Both the position numbers and the translations under genes were made by a program. The notes under the pieces are model-generated. The model made no database searches, was not told the origin of the DNA, and saw nothing but the letters and a program-made list of their open reading frames with translations. 64,000 bases of DNA from Terriglobia bacterium (GTDB lineage: Bacteria > Acidobacteriota > Terriglobia > Terriglobales > Acidobacteriaceae): NCBI GenBank assembly GCA_020073385.1, contig JAIQFH010000011.1:62001-126000 (forward strand), written 5' to 3'. The first letter of the stretch is position 1, and every line of letters starts with the position of its first letter. Below are positions 1 through 8,848 of the stretch, one piece after another.

Positions 1-2
1 GC

Positions 3-662
3 GCGCCCGAGATGGCGTGTACGTACGACATTCATCCGCATGGGGCACGGCTGCTCAGTTCGCGCGACCTCAATATCGGCGACATGGTTATGGTCGAGCG
101 CGGGCGCAACAAGGCGGTCTGCCAGGTCGTCTGGTCAGCCGATCCGGCTTCCTCTCTGCGTGGCCAGTTCACAGTGCAGTGCGTCGAGGGTAGGACGCCT
201 TGGGATGAAGAGTTGCGTCAGATGGAAGAGCAGTATCAGCCCGTCATTCTCGATGGACTGGACCGGCGCACGTCATCAAGCGGATTTGGAAGGCCGGATG
301 CGAACCGGCGCCGACGCCCTCGTTTCTACGTCGAAGGACAGGCGGAGGTGAGCGACGGCGTGCTGCGCGTGGCCGGCGAGGTGCAGCAGATTTCTGAATA
401 CGGCGCGCGCCTCGCTGCGATGGAACCGCTGCGTCCCGGCACGGATTTCCGCCTGATGCTGAACGTCTTCGACGTGAGCCTCGCGCTCAAGGCGCAGGTG
501 AAATATCTCGTCGACAATCTCGGCATGGGAGTCGAGTTCCAGCAGATCCGGCGCGGTGACCGGCCTCTGCTGGAGTACGTGCTCGGCAAACTGAAGACGC
601 GCCGCGTGCAAGAGTTCGCGCGCGTCGAGGTAACGAACGAACCAGTGACCGTTGCAGTGTAG
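3..662 (+). CDS. PilZ domain protein, two modules, 5' end cut by window edge
   Basis: The frame is open to the left edge and the first ATG (position 12) falls inside a PilZ-like stretch, so the true start is probably outside the window. Two PilZ-type halves are visible: an N-terminal one around DIHPHGARLLS, and a fuller one starting at RRRRPRFYVEG (about residue 98 from position 12), followed by QISEYGARL, which matches the RxxxR and [D/N]xSxxG signature of c-di-GMP binding except that Gln replaces Asp/Asn. PilZ proteins usually act as cytoplasmic c-di-GMP effectors for motility, polysaccharide or secretion. The neighbours give no further clue. The Gln replacement may weaken ligand binding, so the ligand is uncertain. 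Confidence 0.8.
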   Translation, partial: APEMACTYDIHPHGARLLSSRDLNIGDMVMVERGRNKAVCQVVWSADPASSLRGQFTVQCVEGRTPWDEELRQMEEQYQPVILDGLDRRTSSSGFGRPDANRRRRPRFYVEGQAEVSDGVLRVAGEVQQISEYGARLAAMEPLRPGTDFRLMLNVFDVSLALKAQVKYLVDNLGMGVEFQQIRRGDRPLLEYVLGKLKTRRVQEFARVEVTNEPVTVAV

Positions 663-843
663 TGCTCGCGAGCCCTGGGCTCGTGTAGGGAACGGACGCA
701 GCCTGCCCTGAGCGAGGTCGAGGGGTCCGTCCCGCGATGGCGAAGCCGAGCGCCACCATACGGAACTGCACGGGCAATGAAGTGTCTGCCCGCGGACGAA
801 GGCGTCCGCGGCTACACATTCGCTGCGTGTTATCCTTCCGCGC

Positions 844-2856
844 ATGCGGCTCTTCATTCGACTCTTTTCTTTTCTCCTTCTGCTAAGCGCTCTGACCGTG
901 TCGGCGCGCGTGGTTCGCGTCGAGATTGCGTCTCACCAGGACGTTCTGAACGGCAAGACATTCGGCGAAGCAGGCGCCTACGAGCGCCTCACCGGACGGA
1001 TTTACTTTTCTCTTCCCGTCGCCAATCCGCACAATCAGCCCATCGTCGATCTGAATAACGCAGTAAATTTAAAGAATGGCGAGGTGGAGTTCTCGGCTAC
1101 CTTCATGGCCCTCCGCCCGAAGGATTCGCACAAGGGCAACGGCACACTGCTCCTTGAGAATCCGAATCGCGGCCGCTCGCGCATTGTTGCTGTCGTCGAC
1201 GGAGGCGATTGGGACGCGGCCCACGACGCGGGAGACGCATGGTTGCTGCGCAATGGCTTTACCGTAGTCAGCCTCGGCTGGCAGTGGGACGCGTCCGGCG
1301 ACGACGCGCTGCGCCTCGACGCACCTGTCGCGAAAGAAAATGGCAAGATCATCACCGGCCTGTTGCGCGGCGATTTCATGCTGACGAAAGAAACGCCGGA
1401 GGTTCCGCTCGGACACTTGATATTGGGTGCGATCGGCGGGAGCGAATATCCCGTGGCGGCGCCTGACGATCCGCGCAATACGCTCACGGTGCGCGACTCG
1501 CGAGAGTCAACTCGCACTGTCATCCCGCGCTCGGAGTGGCAGTTCGCGCATACCGTGGACGGCAAACTCACGCCCAGTAACCGGCACCTCCATCTGAGCG
1601 GCGGTTTCCAGGCGGGCAAGATTTACGAGTACGTGTACGCGGTCGCAGATCCCGTCGTGGCCGGCGGCGGATTCGCTGTCGTCCGTGACTTCGCTGCGTA
1701 TGCCAAGCACGCGCCCGACGCCATCACTCCCGCAGCACGTGTGTATGGCGAAGGCATATCGCAGAATGGAAGATTCCTGCGCGACTTCCTCTACCAGGGC
1801 TTCAATGCTGACGAAGAAGGAAGGATAGCGCTCGATGGCGTGCTGGCCCACGTGGCCGGCGCGGGCCGCGGCAGTTTCAACTACCGCTTCGCGCAGCCCT
1901 CACGCGATGCCCAGCCCACGTCGGCGGTCTTCTTTCCGACAGACATATTCCCTTTCACCGATCAGCCTGAGAAAGATCCTGTCACTGGCGAGTCAGGAGG
2001 TCTCCTCGATCGCGCCGCGGCTGACAAAGTTCTGCCGAAGATTTTCTTTTCCAACACGTCGTTCGAGTACTGGGGACGCGTAGCGGCTTTGATTCACACC
2101 ACTGCGGATGGCAAGCAGGACATGCCGATTTCAGGGAACGTGCGCATATACCACTTCACCGGGCACCAGCATTTCCCCGGGCCGTTTCCGCCAGCCAGAG
2201 GACAGGACTATCTGGCAGGGCAGCAGCGGCAGTCGGCGCTGCCGATCCGGTGTTTCTGGCGCGCTATGATCGCTAACATGGATGCATGGGTGCGCAACGG
2301 CACACTTCCGCCAGCAAGCAGCTATCCCAAAATCTCTGATGGGACACTCGTACCGCTGGGCGCGTACGCGTTTCCAAAGATTCCAGGAGTGAATCAGCCG
2401 CACGAAGCCAGTGCCGCTTATCGTCTGGACTACGGGCCGAGGTGGCATGAAGGAATCTTAAGCATCCAACCGCCGAAGGTCGGAGAGGCCTTCCCTCTGC
2501 TCGTGCCGCAAGTGGATGCCGACGGCAACGAGCGCGACGGCGTGCGTTTGCCCGAGATCACAGTTCCGTTGGGAACCTATGCGAGTTGGAACCTGCGCGA
2601 TCCCTCGATCGGCGCGCCAGATCAACGAGTCGCCTTCGAGATCTCTTACATTCCGTTTGCGAAAACGGCTGCTGAGCGCGAGAAGTCAGCTGACCCACGC
2701 AAATCGATTGAGGAACGCTATGCCGGCCACGACGACTACATGTCACGCTTCACTAAAGCCACAGGAGAACTCGTCCAACAACGATGGATTTTGCCAGAGG
2801 ATCGCGAGGCGGTTATTCAACGCGGCGAGCAGGAGTGGATCGAAGCGACAAAGTAG
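844..2856 (+). CDS. Secreted alpha/beta-hydrolase-domain protein
   Basis: A 670-residue protein with a clear Sec signal peptide (hydrophobic residues 5-20, cleavage probably after VSA). The body matches large alpha/beta-hydrolase-domain proteins common in Acidobacteriota and proteobacteria (Pfam Abhydrolase_10-like), with the family-typical N-terminal phrase GEAGAYERLTGRIYF and a GYFLRDFLYQGFN-like segment around residue 310. Substrate is unknown; extracytoplasmic ester or lactone hydrolysis is a family-level guess. I could not assign a nucleophile with confidence because the classic GxSxG is not obvious; SQNGRFLRDF at about residue 305 is the likely nucleophile elbow region. It converges on the permease gene downstream, with only 7 bp between the stops. 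Confidence 0.75.
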   Translation: MRLFIRLFSFLLLLSALTVSARVVRVEIASHQDVLNGKTFGEAGAYERLTGRIYFSLPVANPHNQPIVDLNNAVNLKNGEVEFSATFMALRPKDSHKGNGTLLLENPNRGRSRIVAVVDGGDWDAAHDAGDAWLLRNGFTVVSLGWQWDASGDDALRLDAPVAKENGKIITGLLRGDFMLTKETPEVPLGHLILGAIGGSEYPVAAPDDPRNTLTVRDSRESTRTVIPRSEWQFAHTVDGKLTPSNRHLHLSGGFQAGKIYEYVYAVADPVVAGGGFAVVRDFAAYAKHAPDAITPAARVYGEGISQNGRFLRDFLYQGFNADEEGRIALDGVLAHVAGAGRGSFNYRFAQPSRDAQPTSAVFFPTDIFPFTDQPEKDPVTGESGGLLDRAAADKVLPKIFFSNTSFEYWGRVAALIHTTADGKQDMPISGNVRIYHFTGHQHFPGPFPPARGQDYLAGQQRQSALPIRCFWRAMIANMDAWVRNGTLPPASSYPKISDGTLVPLGAYAFPKIPGVNQPHEASAAYRLDYGPRWHEGILSIQPPKVGEAFPLLVPQVDADGNERDGVRLPEITVPLGTYASWNLRDPSIGAPDQRVAFEISYIPFAKTAAEREKSADPRKSIEERYAGHDDYMSRFTKATGELVQQRWILPEDREAVIQRGEQEWIEATK

Positions 2857-2863
2857 CCGCGAC

Positions 2864-4117
2864 CTATTCGTAGCGCAATGACTCAATAGGATCGAGCCGT
2901 GACGCACGTATGGCTGGAATCATGCCGCTCACCAATCCCACCACAGCCAGGATCACGGTAGAAACCAATACGCTGACCGGTGAAATGATGAGTCGAATGT
3001 CGCCCGCCTCTCCGTGCTGGGCGAGCGCACTGTAAAAGGTGAGGTTCCCCACCGAGAAGGAAATGATGTGGGCGAGCACTATACCTAAGAGGCCGCCAAG
3101 AAAGGTAATCGCGAGCGCTTCGGACAAGAACTGCAGCAGGATATCGAAGCGGCGAGCACCCAACGCCTTCTCCACCCCGATCTCACGCGTTCGCTGGGTT
3201 ACGCTCACCAGCATGATGTTCATGAGCCCCACGCCGCCAATTCCGAGAGTCAGAGTTCCAATAAAGGCAAGCATCACCTGAAGCGCCATCGTAATGATGC
3301 GAAATTGCGAAAGCTGCTCCATGATGCTGAAAACGAATAGGGCCCGCTTATCGTCGGCGCGAAAGTTGTGTTGTGCTGCCAGCGTATTGCGAACCGACTT
3401 CTCGACGCCTCCATAGTTGTAGCCGAGAAAATCCAGCCAGATCATGTCGATGTAGTACGTATTGCGGAAGTCACTCATGGTGGGGAAGGGGATGTAGACG
3501 ACGCGGTTGATGCTGTTCTCGGTGCCTTCCTGTGGTCGGGGCTTAAGCACGCCGATTACTTCATAAGGAATGCCGCTGATACGAATCCTCTCGCCCAAGG
3601 GGAAACGGCCGGAGAATAGCTTTTCCCTGGATTCCGAGCCCAGCACACAGACACGCGCGCGCAGCTGCAAATCTTCTGCGCTGTAGAAACGACCGAGGCT
3701 CAGTTGCAGGTTTTGAATTTCCTGGAGCGAGGGATTGCCACCATCCACTCTCCAGGTGTAGGAACGTCCCTCATAGCTGACGGGCGCGTCGAAAAACGAT
3801 TCCGGCGTTATGCGGGTCACCTCCGGCACATTCACCAGGACACGATCAATGTCGTCCCTGGTCAAACGGATGCTGGTACCGGCCTTGTTTCCTCCGGCCT
3901 GCATAGATGTGCGCCCGCCCGCTATACCCATCGCTGACATGCTGGCATAGCTCCTGAATATGTTGACGATGGCCGTTGAGAAACCTGTGCCGTAGGCTAG
4001 CAACAGCACCACGGTGGCGATCCCCCAGGCCATACCCAGCATGGTCAGCGCACTTCGCTGACGGTTGTTCCTGAGTGATCGATAGGCTTCGGCAAACACA
4101 TCTTTCGCCCGGATCAT
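2864..4117 (-). CDS. MacB/FtsX-type ABC transporter permease (second of pair)
   Basis: A 417-residue permease with the MacB_PCD plus FtsX layout: an N-terminal membrane helix (about residues 20-45), a large periplasmic domain (about 50-265), then three C-terminal helices. The conserved VGLMNIMLVSVTQRTREIGVEKALGA stretch of the family (about 295-320) is clear. Such permeases pair with a MacB/LolD-like ATPase for efflux, lipoprotein or peptide handling, or mechanotransmission, and not for classical import. Its start codon abuts the stop of the upstream permease with no gap, so the two are one operon. No ATPase gene lies beside them, so the ATPase must be encoded elsewhere. Confidence 0.88.
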   Translation of the reverse strand: MIRAKDVFAEAYRSLRNNRQRSALTMLGMAWGIATVVLLLAYGTGFSTAIVNIFRSYASMSAMGIAGGRTSMQAGGNKAGTSIRLTRDDIDRVLVNVPEVTRITPESFFDAPVSYEGRSYTWRVDGGNPSLQEIQNLQLSLGRFYSAEDLQLRARVCVLGSESREKLFSGRFPLGERIRISGIPYEVIGVLKPRPQEGTENSINRVVYIPFPTMSDFRNTYYIDMIWLDFLGYNYGGVEKSVRNTLAAQHNFRADDKRALFVFSIMEQLSQFRIITMALQVMLAFIGTLTLGIGGVGLMNIMLVSVTQRTREIGVEKALGARRFDILLQFLSEALAITFLGGLLGIVLAHIISFSVGNLTFYSALAQHGEAGDIRLIISPVSVLVSTVILAVVGLVSGMIPAIRASRLDPIESLRYE

Positions 4118-5383
4118 TCATTGCTCCTGTCGAAGGGCTTCCACGGGTTGAAGAGAGGCCGCCCGCCGCGCGGGATAAAGTCCGGCGATAATGCCAGCCA
4201 AGGCAAGGCTGCCCATGGCGAGCACAGCCGTCGCTGGGTAAATGTGAGGCAATTCGAATCCATCGATCGGCGGCACCAGTCCGAATAACTTGGTAGCCAC
4301 GTAGGCGGCGAACACGCCAACCGCGCCGCTAATTCCGGTGAGCGTCAGCCCTTCCAGAAAGAACTGGAACAAGATGTTGCGTTTGGTGGCGCCCAAAGCC
4401 TTGCGCAGGCCGATCTCGCGGGTGCGCTCCGTCACCGATACCAGCATGATGTTGACAACTCCGATTGCGCCCAGACCGAGTGTCACCAGACCGACGGCTC
4501 CCAGGAATGTATCCATGGCATCGGAAATCTTCCCGACCATCTCAGCGCTGGCGATCGAGTCCCAATCGTCAAAGGCGTCGGGCGTCTCGGGATCAAAGCC
4601 GTGATTTCTTGCCACGATACTCCGCACGGCCTTCTTGGCTTGCTCATGCTGCTCCCGTGTGATCGGCTGGTAGACCACATATTTCACCGCTTTTGCGTTG
4701 CCTGCTCCCTGCATCGGGAAATAGGTTTCCATGGTGGTATAAGGCATGATCAGGCGCATGTTCTGGCCGTTGTTGTTTCCGTGACCCACCTTCTCCATCG
4801 TGCCAACCACTTTGAACGGCACGCCATTGATGAGCAGTGTGCTACCTACGGCCGGCCGTCCAGGGAACAATATGCGCACAAATTCGTTCCCGATTATGCA
4901 GACATTGTGGCGCTCGCGTTCGTCGTTCCAATTCAAAGCGCGTCCTTGGTCTACTGGCTGGTAGCGAATGCCCGAGAACTGCGGCTCGGAGCCATCCACA
5001 TAGCCGTTGCTATTGCCATACTCGCTCACCAGTCGAAGGTCACCGCGGTAGATTACTGGCGAGGCATTACGGACAAACCGCGAGCTGCGGATATCCAAAT
5101 AGTCCTGGTAGTTCAGGTAATACTGGCGAGAGGAGAGCTGGCTGCCACCAAGCGCCGGCACTCGTCCGTTGTAGATCTGCATGAAGTCTTCGCCGAAGCT
5201 CGCCATGCTTTTTGTCGTGCCCGCGCGAAAACCTTCTCCTAATCCAACCAGCAGCAGCAGAGATCCCACTCCCCAGGCAATACCAAACATCGTGAGGAAG
5301 GAGCGAAGTTTGTGCGTCCACATGGCACGCAACACCTCGCCGAAGCTGCCGACAAATCGCCTCATAACTGATTCTACGAACAT
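4118..5383 (-). CDS. MacB/FtsX-type ABC transporter permease (first of pair)
   Basis: A 421-residue paralogue of the downstream permease with the same layout: membrane helix near residues 25-45, periplasmic MacB_PCD domain, and three C-terminal helices carrying GVVNIMLVSVTERTREIGLRKALGA (about 300-325). It is the promoter-proximal gene of a two-gene operon; stop and next start are directly adjacent. The divergence between the two paralogues suggests a heterodimeric permease, which is inference. No membrane-fusion protein or ATPase is next to it. Confidence 0.88.
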   Translation of the reverse strand: MFVESVMRRFVGSFGEVLRAMWTHKLRSFLTMFGIAWGVGSLLLLVGLGEGFRAGTTKSMASFGEDFMQIYNGRVPALGGSQLSSRQYYLNYQDYLDIRSSRFVRNASPVIYRGDLRLVSEYGNSNGYVDGSEPQFSGIRYQPVDQGRALNWNDERERHNVCIIGNEFVRILFPGRPAVGSTLLINGVPFKVVGTMEKVGHGNNNGQNMRLIMPYTTMETYFPMQGAGNAKAVKYVVYQPITREQHEQAKKAVRSIVARNHGFDPETPDAFDDWDSIASAEMVGKISDAMDTFLGAVGLVTLGLGAIGVVNIMLVSVTERTREIGLRKALGATKRNILFQFFLEGLTLTGISGAVGVFAAYVATKLFGLVPPIDGFELPHIYPATAVLAMGSLALAGIIAGLYPARRAASLQPVEALRQEQ

Positions 5384-5761
5384 TAGAACAACAATGTTCC
5401 TGGTTAACTCCGATGTTCGCGCATGGTCCGGGATGCGGGCGCGGGAGTCGGAATGCTTTCCCGAGTTGCGTTGGCTATGGGCTAAGGCAGGACTCAGAAA
5501 GCCTCAGGTTAGAGCCTCTCCACCTGGGCTACGCCTCGCGATGACAGTCGTCACGGTTGGGCGTGATGCTGAACACACGAGGGACTTAGCTTCCATATCC
5601 GACTCTTTGAGGATTAGAACAGAGACTGCAATGGGTAAACGTCTGACAACAACTGTTAACTTGCGGATTGAGCGTGCTCCAGGCCGTAATCGTCGTAACT
5701 CGCGAGACGGGCTGTGCCGCAAAGAGTCCAAGTCGGTTTCGCAGGTGTTCGTAACGCGCCG
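5384..5761. other. Intergenic, no gene supported
   Basis: About 380 bp between the permease operon and the NmrA-like gene. Short frames exist on both strands but none resembles a known family or has a convincing ribosome binding site. Part of it (about 5500-5565) looks like intergenic dispersed-repeat debris with a gcgatgaca ending. Confidence 0.4.
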
Positions 5762-6616
5762 CTACGCCCGAAACTCTGCAGCGTTATCGGTGGCCCACTC
5801 GATGAACGTCTTTGCGGGTGCTCCTGTGATCTCTGCGACGGTGGAGGTGACGTGCGCAGGTTGGCCGATTGCAGCAGCCCAGGCCTCGAGCAGCATGTTT
5901 ACTGCCGGTAATGGCCCAATCCTGAGTAACTCACGCCGCGCCTCGTCAGGTGTGATCTCTTGGATGCGCAGCGTGCGGCCGATCACGCCGGCGATCGTCG
6001 ACACCTGCTCGGATTGGCTCAGCGATTGTGGTCCGGTCAGAACATATTCTGCACCGGCATGTCGGTCCTCACACAACGCGCGGACCGCGACCGAGGCGAT
6101 GTCACGCTCGTCTATCGGAGCTGTAGGAGCGGCCAGGTACGGCCAGCGCACGACATCGCCGGCGCGAATCTGCGGTGCCCACCAAGTTAGAGCATTTGCG
6201 GCAAACATTCCGGGCCGAAGAAATGTCCACTGAACGCCAGAGGTCTCGATCAACCGCTCGATTTGCTCAAACATCGCTCGGAGCAGATTGGGCTGTTGGA
6301 AAAGCGGGTGTTGAGTTTTGATCGGTGCTGAGAGGAATACAATACGCCGTGCGTGCTTCGTGATCCGTTCCAAAGCGGGGGCAACAGCGGATGGCGGCGC
6401 GGTCCACACCAGAAACACCGTATCGATGCTGTCGAGGCATCCATCCAGGGTCCCGGGAAGAGTGAGATCCCCGCGAACCACCTCGACCTGTGGTGGCAAG
6501 CGAGCCGCGTCTGGGTTACGCGCCATCGCGCGGACTTGCGCGCCCTTGGCCACCAACTGGGAGAGAACCTGGCGGCCGATGGTGCCGGTTCCTCCAATCA
6601 CAAGAATATGATTCAT
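5762..6616 (-). CDS. NmrA-like NAD(P)-binding oxidoreductase
   Basis: A 284-residue protein starting MNHILVIGGTGTIG; the glycine-rich GGTGTIG is the Rossmann nucleotide-binding loop. The rest follows the atypical short-chain dehydrogenase NmrA/YcbT layout: VRGDL after strand 3, WTFLRPGMFAAN in place of a classic YxxxK, and a C-terminal substrate region. The frame extends 27 codons upstream to 6697, but homology begins at this Met, so the shorter start is chosen. Members act as NAD(P)H-dependent reductases or redox-sensing regulators; the substrate here cannot be told. It is monocistronic. Confidence 0.82.
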   Translation of the reverse strand: MNHILVIGGTGTIGRQVLSQLVAKGAQVRAMARNPDAARLPPQVEVVRGDLTLPGTLDGCLDSIDTVFLVWTAPPSAVAPALERITKHARRIVFLSAPIKTQHPLFQQPNLLRAMFEQIERLIETSGVQWTFLRPGMFAANALTWWAPQIRAGDVVRWPYLAAPTAPIDERDIASVAVRALCEDRHAGAEYVLTGPQSLSQSEQVSTIAGVIGRTLRIQEITPDEARRELLRIGPLPAVNMLLEAWAAAIGQPAHVTSTVAEITGAPAKTFIEWATDNAAEFRA

Positions 6617-7243
6617 GCGGGACCATTCTACATGCGTGATCGGTCTACCCCGGCTGCGCATAGACGTGTTCACGGCTGATGGATGGACACATGTCACCTT
6701 TTACGCAATGTGCCCAGGCCCAGCGATCTAGCGGTTTTTCAATACTCCTGACTCAATGTGATTCATTCCGACGTGCTGTGCCAATGCCCTCCAATTCCCT
6801 GCAGGCTTGGGGTCAGCAGAGATTCAATCGGAAACTTGTGAGAGTTTGTCGGTTCATGGTTTGCTGGCAAAGTGCAACGGATTCCATCCCACGTCGCGTT
6901 GCACAGGTGCAGACACCTTTCTACGAGTTTCTCCAGTTGCTCAATTTCTCTATCCAAGCGTGTTGCCACTCGATTTCCCCTTTCTGCCTCGATTAGCCGG
7001 GTATGGTCGAACGAAAATCTTGTGTTTCATAGATCCCCTGCTTGTCGCGCTGGCAGCCAGCGACACAAAATAATGGCCCTACATGACATTCGCCTTTGCC
7101 TTTCGCCTGACCAGAAGCTACAGGCCTCGGGATGCGAAGTAACGAAACAAAGCCAAAGAAAAACCAAAGAATCAGAACGCGGAACCGCACGCACCGGGCG
7201 AGTTGGTAACCTGCTGATACCGTGGGACTTGCCATCCCCCGTG
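6617..7243. other. Intergenic region without a supported gene
   Basis: More than 600 bp that carries only short, low-quality frames. A 68-codon minus-strand frame at 6763-6969 starts with a plausible coiled segment (LDREIEQLEKLVERC) but has no recognisable family. The right end leads into a gene remnant. Confidence 0.35.
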
Positions 7244-7393
7244 CTGACGCGCTGGGAACTCGGCCGGGCTTTCGCTATGTCAGGAGAAACGACGAAGGCG
7301 GCTTACCAGGAGTTCCTTAGCCTCTGGAAAGATGCAGACCCTGACGTGCCGATCCTCAGGCAAGCCAAGGCGGAATACTCAAGGCTGCGGTGA
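7244..7393 (+). pseudogene. C-terminal remnant of a TPR-containing protein
   Basis: The last 49 codons of this frame read LTRWELGRAFAMSGETTKAAYQ followed by [18 protein letters not shown] and AKAEYSRLR. This closely resembles the C-terminal tail of the large TPR proteins and Ser/Thr kinases common in Acidobacteriota, where the sequence is roughly [35 protein letters not shown]. Nothing upstream in the frame resembles the rest of such a protein, and the repeat appears to have lost two residues around TTKA-AYQ. I read it as a decayed leftover. The match is from memory of the family. Confidence 0.6.
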
Positions 7394-7443
7394 GTGACGA
7401 GTGGCGAGCCTTGACGTGCTTTGATCGTGTGGGTGTATGGCTC

Positions 7444-8424
7444 TCAGTTACGGGAACGCGGAATTCGAGCTGAAGGCTTGCGGCGAAACCACCACGCGCG
7501 AAGATGCTGGCCCGCAATGAACGCCCTTTCGAAGTACCACGACTGGCTGCCGGCTTCGTGGTGCAGGCTGGCGTCGCACCCCGAGACGAATTCGAGTTCT
7601 TCGGGGATGGCCTCCACATGTAAGGTTGCTCCCAGTGTGGCTTCCTCAAGATCGGTTACGTCGCAGTACTGCTCGGGCACAGTCAAGCCGTACCTCCACG
7701 TGACCTGGCAGGCGGCTTTCTCTCCGGCCCCGACTGGTTTGAGACTCAGGGGCGTCAAAGCGCTTCTGGGGACTCGAGTCACGCCTAGCGTGTCTTCAAT
7801 CTCGACCTTGGAGGCGAGGTTCTCGTCAGAAAACGTATAGAGTTTTCTTCCGGCAATTCCGTACTCCAGGAAGCGAAACTCAGGTTGAAAAAAGGTCTCG
7901 GCGGTCAACTCCGGCGCATAGTCGCGCACCGCTTCCGAGTAATTTCTGATCTCGTAACGAACCTCGACATTCACGTGGATACGTCCGTCCTCGGGAGTCG
8001 AAAACGCGTAGCTTTTCACATAGTGGTCCCGCACCAGGTCGGTGGAAACAACATCGCGGACCAGTCCTTGCATTTCGGCAGGCAGACCTCTTCCTACGAG
8101 GGTTTGCGCCAGCCCGTCAGAAATTCTTTCCACCAGCAGCTTGGCGGAGAAAATGTCGAAAGCTATCCCCAAAATCATGGCGACGATCAAGGCGTCGGCT
8201 AGAAAATAAACCAGCTCGTTGGCTGGCCACCAGTAGGGATACTTCACCCGCGCGAGCACACCTACGGCGCCTGCAAGCAGGAACGGCAAGAGCAGCCGGA
8301 GATGATCTTTGAGTGACAGTGCGTAAAACCGTCGCCGGGCGGAAGTGCGGTCCTTCGCCGGAATGGGCGTGGGAGCCGCGTGTTCGCTGGCTTCTTCGAC
8401 GCTCAGAATCTCAATCGGTGGCAT
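7444..8424 (-). CDS. Unknown protein with two N-terminal membrane helices
   Basis: A 326-residue protein that I do not recognise. Residues about 32-50 (LLLPFLLAGAVGVLARV) and 62-85 (FLADALIVAMILGIAFDIF) form two membrane helices, followed by a long soluble part rich in beta-type sequence. A GAGG ribosome binding site lies upstream of the ATG. The soluble half, with many Asp/Glu and phrases such as VEVRYEIRNYSEAVRDYAPE, would face the cytoplasm if the N-terminus is inside. No catalytic motif is evident. The gene stands alone between the remnant and a long gap. Confidence 0.65.
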   Translation of the reverse strand: MPPIEILSVEEASEHAAPTPIPAKDRTSARRRFYALSLKDHLRLLLPFLLAGAVGVLARVKYPYWWPANELVYFLADALIVAMILGIAFDIFSAKLLVERISDGLAQTLVGRGLPAEMQGLVRDVVSTDLVRDHYVKSYAFSTPEDGRIHVNVEVRYEIRNYSEAVRDYAPELTAETFFQPEFRFLEYGIAGRKLYTFSDENLASKVEIEDTLGVTRVPRSALTPLSLKPVGAGEKAACQVTWRYGLTVPEQYCDVTDLEEATLGATLHVEAIPEELEFVSGCDASLHHEAGSQSWYFERAFIAGQHLRAWWFRRKPSARIPRSRN

Positions 8425-8848
8425 GGGATTACCTCAAGGTCGGGTATGGTTGTTTAAAACTGGGTTGCAATCCGCTTTCCGGCTCTCTCCGGAAGGAGCT
8501 ATACCAAGGCTTTGCTCGTCCCCGTGCAGGTTGAGGGAACGGAAACGAGGAATCGCCAAGTACCTTTGCTAGCAATGCTCTGAGGTGCAAAACGAAAACT
8601 CCGCGTATCCGGGCGTACCCAATTCGCCGTTGGCCAGAGTTTGGTGAACCGTTGGTTTGATGGTGTTGGGAATTGAGTATACAACCGCGGCAGTCGGGCT
8701 ACAAACGCCTAAGTTTCTGGAATGGGTAGCCTAACTCGGCGGAGACGCTGCTCTTTACTGCCCTATCCACATAGGCGTCGAGCTTCGCTCGACGGACAGC
8801 CGAAGGCGGCTGTCCCCACAAAAAACCTTAAAAACTACTACGAAATCA
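8425..8848. other. Intergenic, contains a hairpin repeat near 8776-8820
   Basis: About 420 bp. No coding frame with family resemblance or a good ribosome binding site was found. The right end holds the short inverted repeat GACAGCC..GGCTGTC listed separately. Confidence 0.4.
8776..8820. repeat. Dispersed hairpin repeat (TCGAGCTTCGCTCGA / GACAGCC..GGCTGTC)
   Basis: Two nested inverted repeats: cgagcttcgctcg and gacagccgaaggcggctgtc. A near copy sits at 11566-11636, and part of the same sequence is at 19915-19940 and 695-735, so this is a multi-copy intergenic element. It lies just past the stop of the racemase-like gene and could serve as a transcription end or mRNA stabiliser. Confidence 0.6.
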
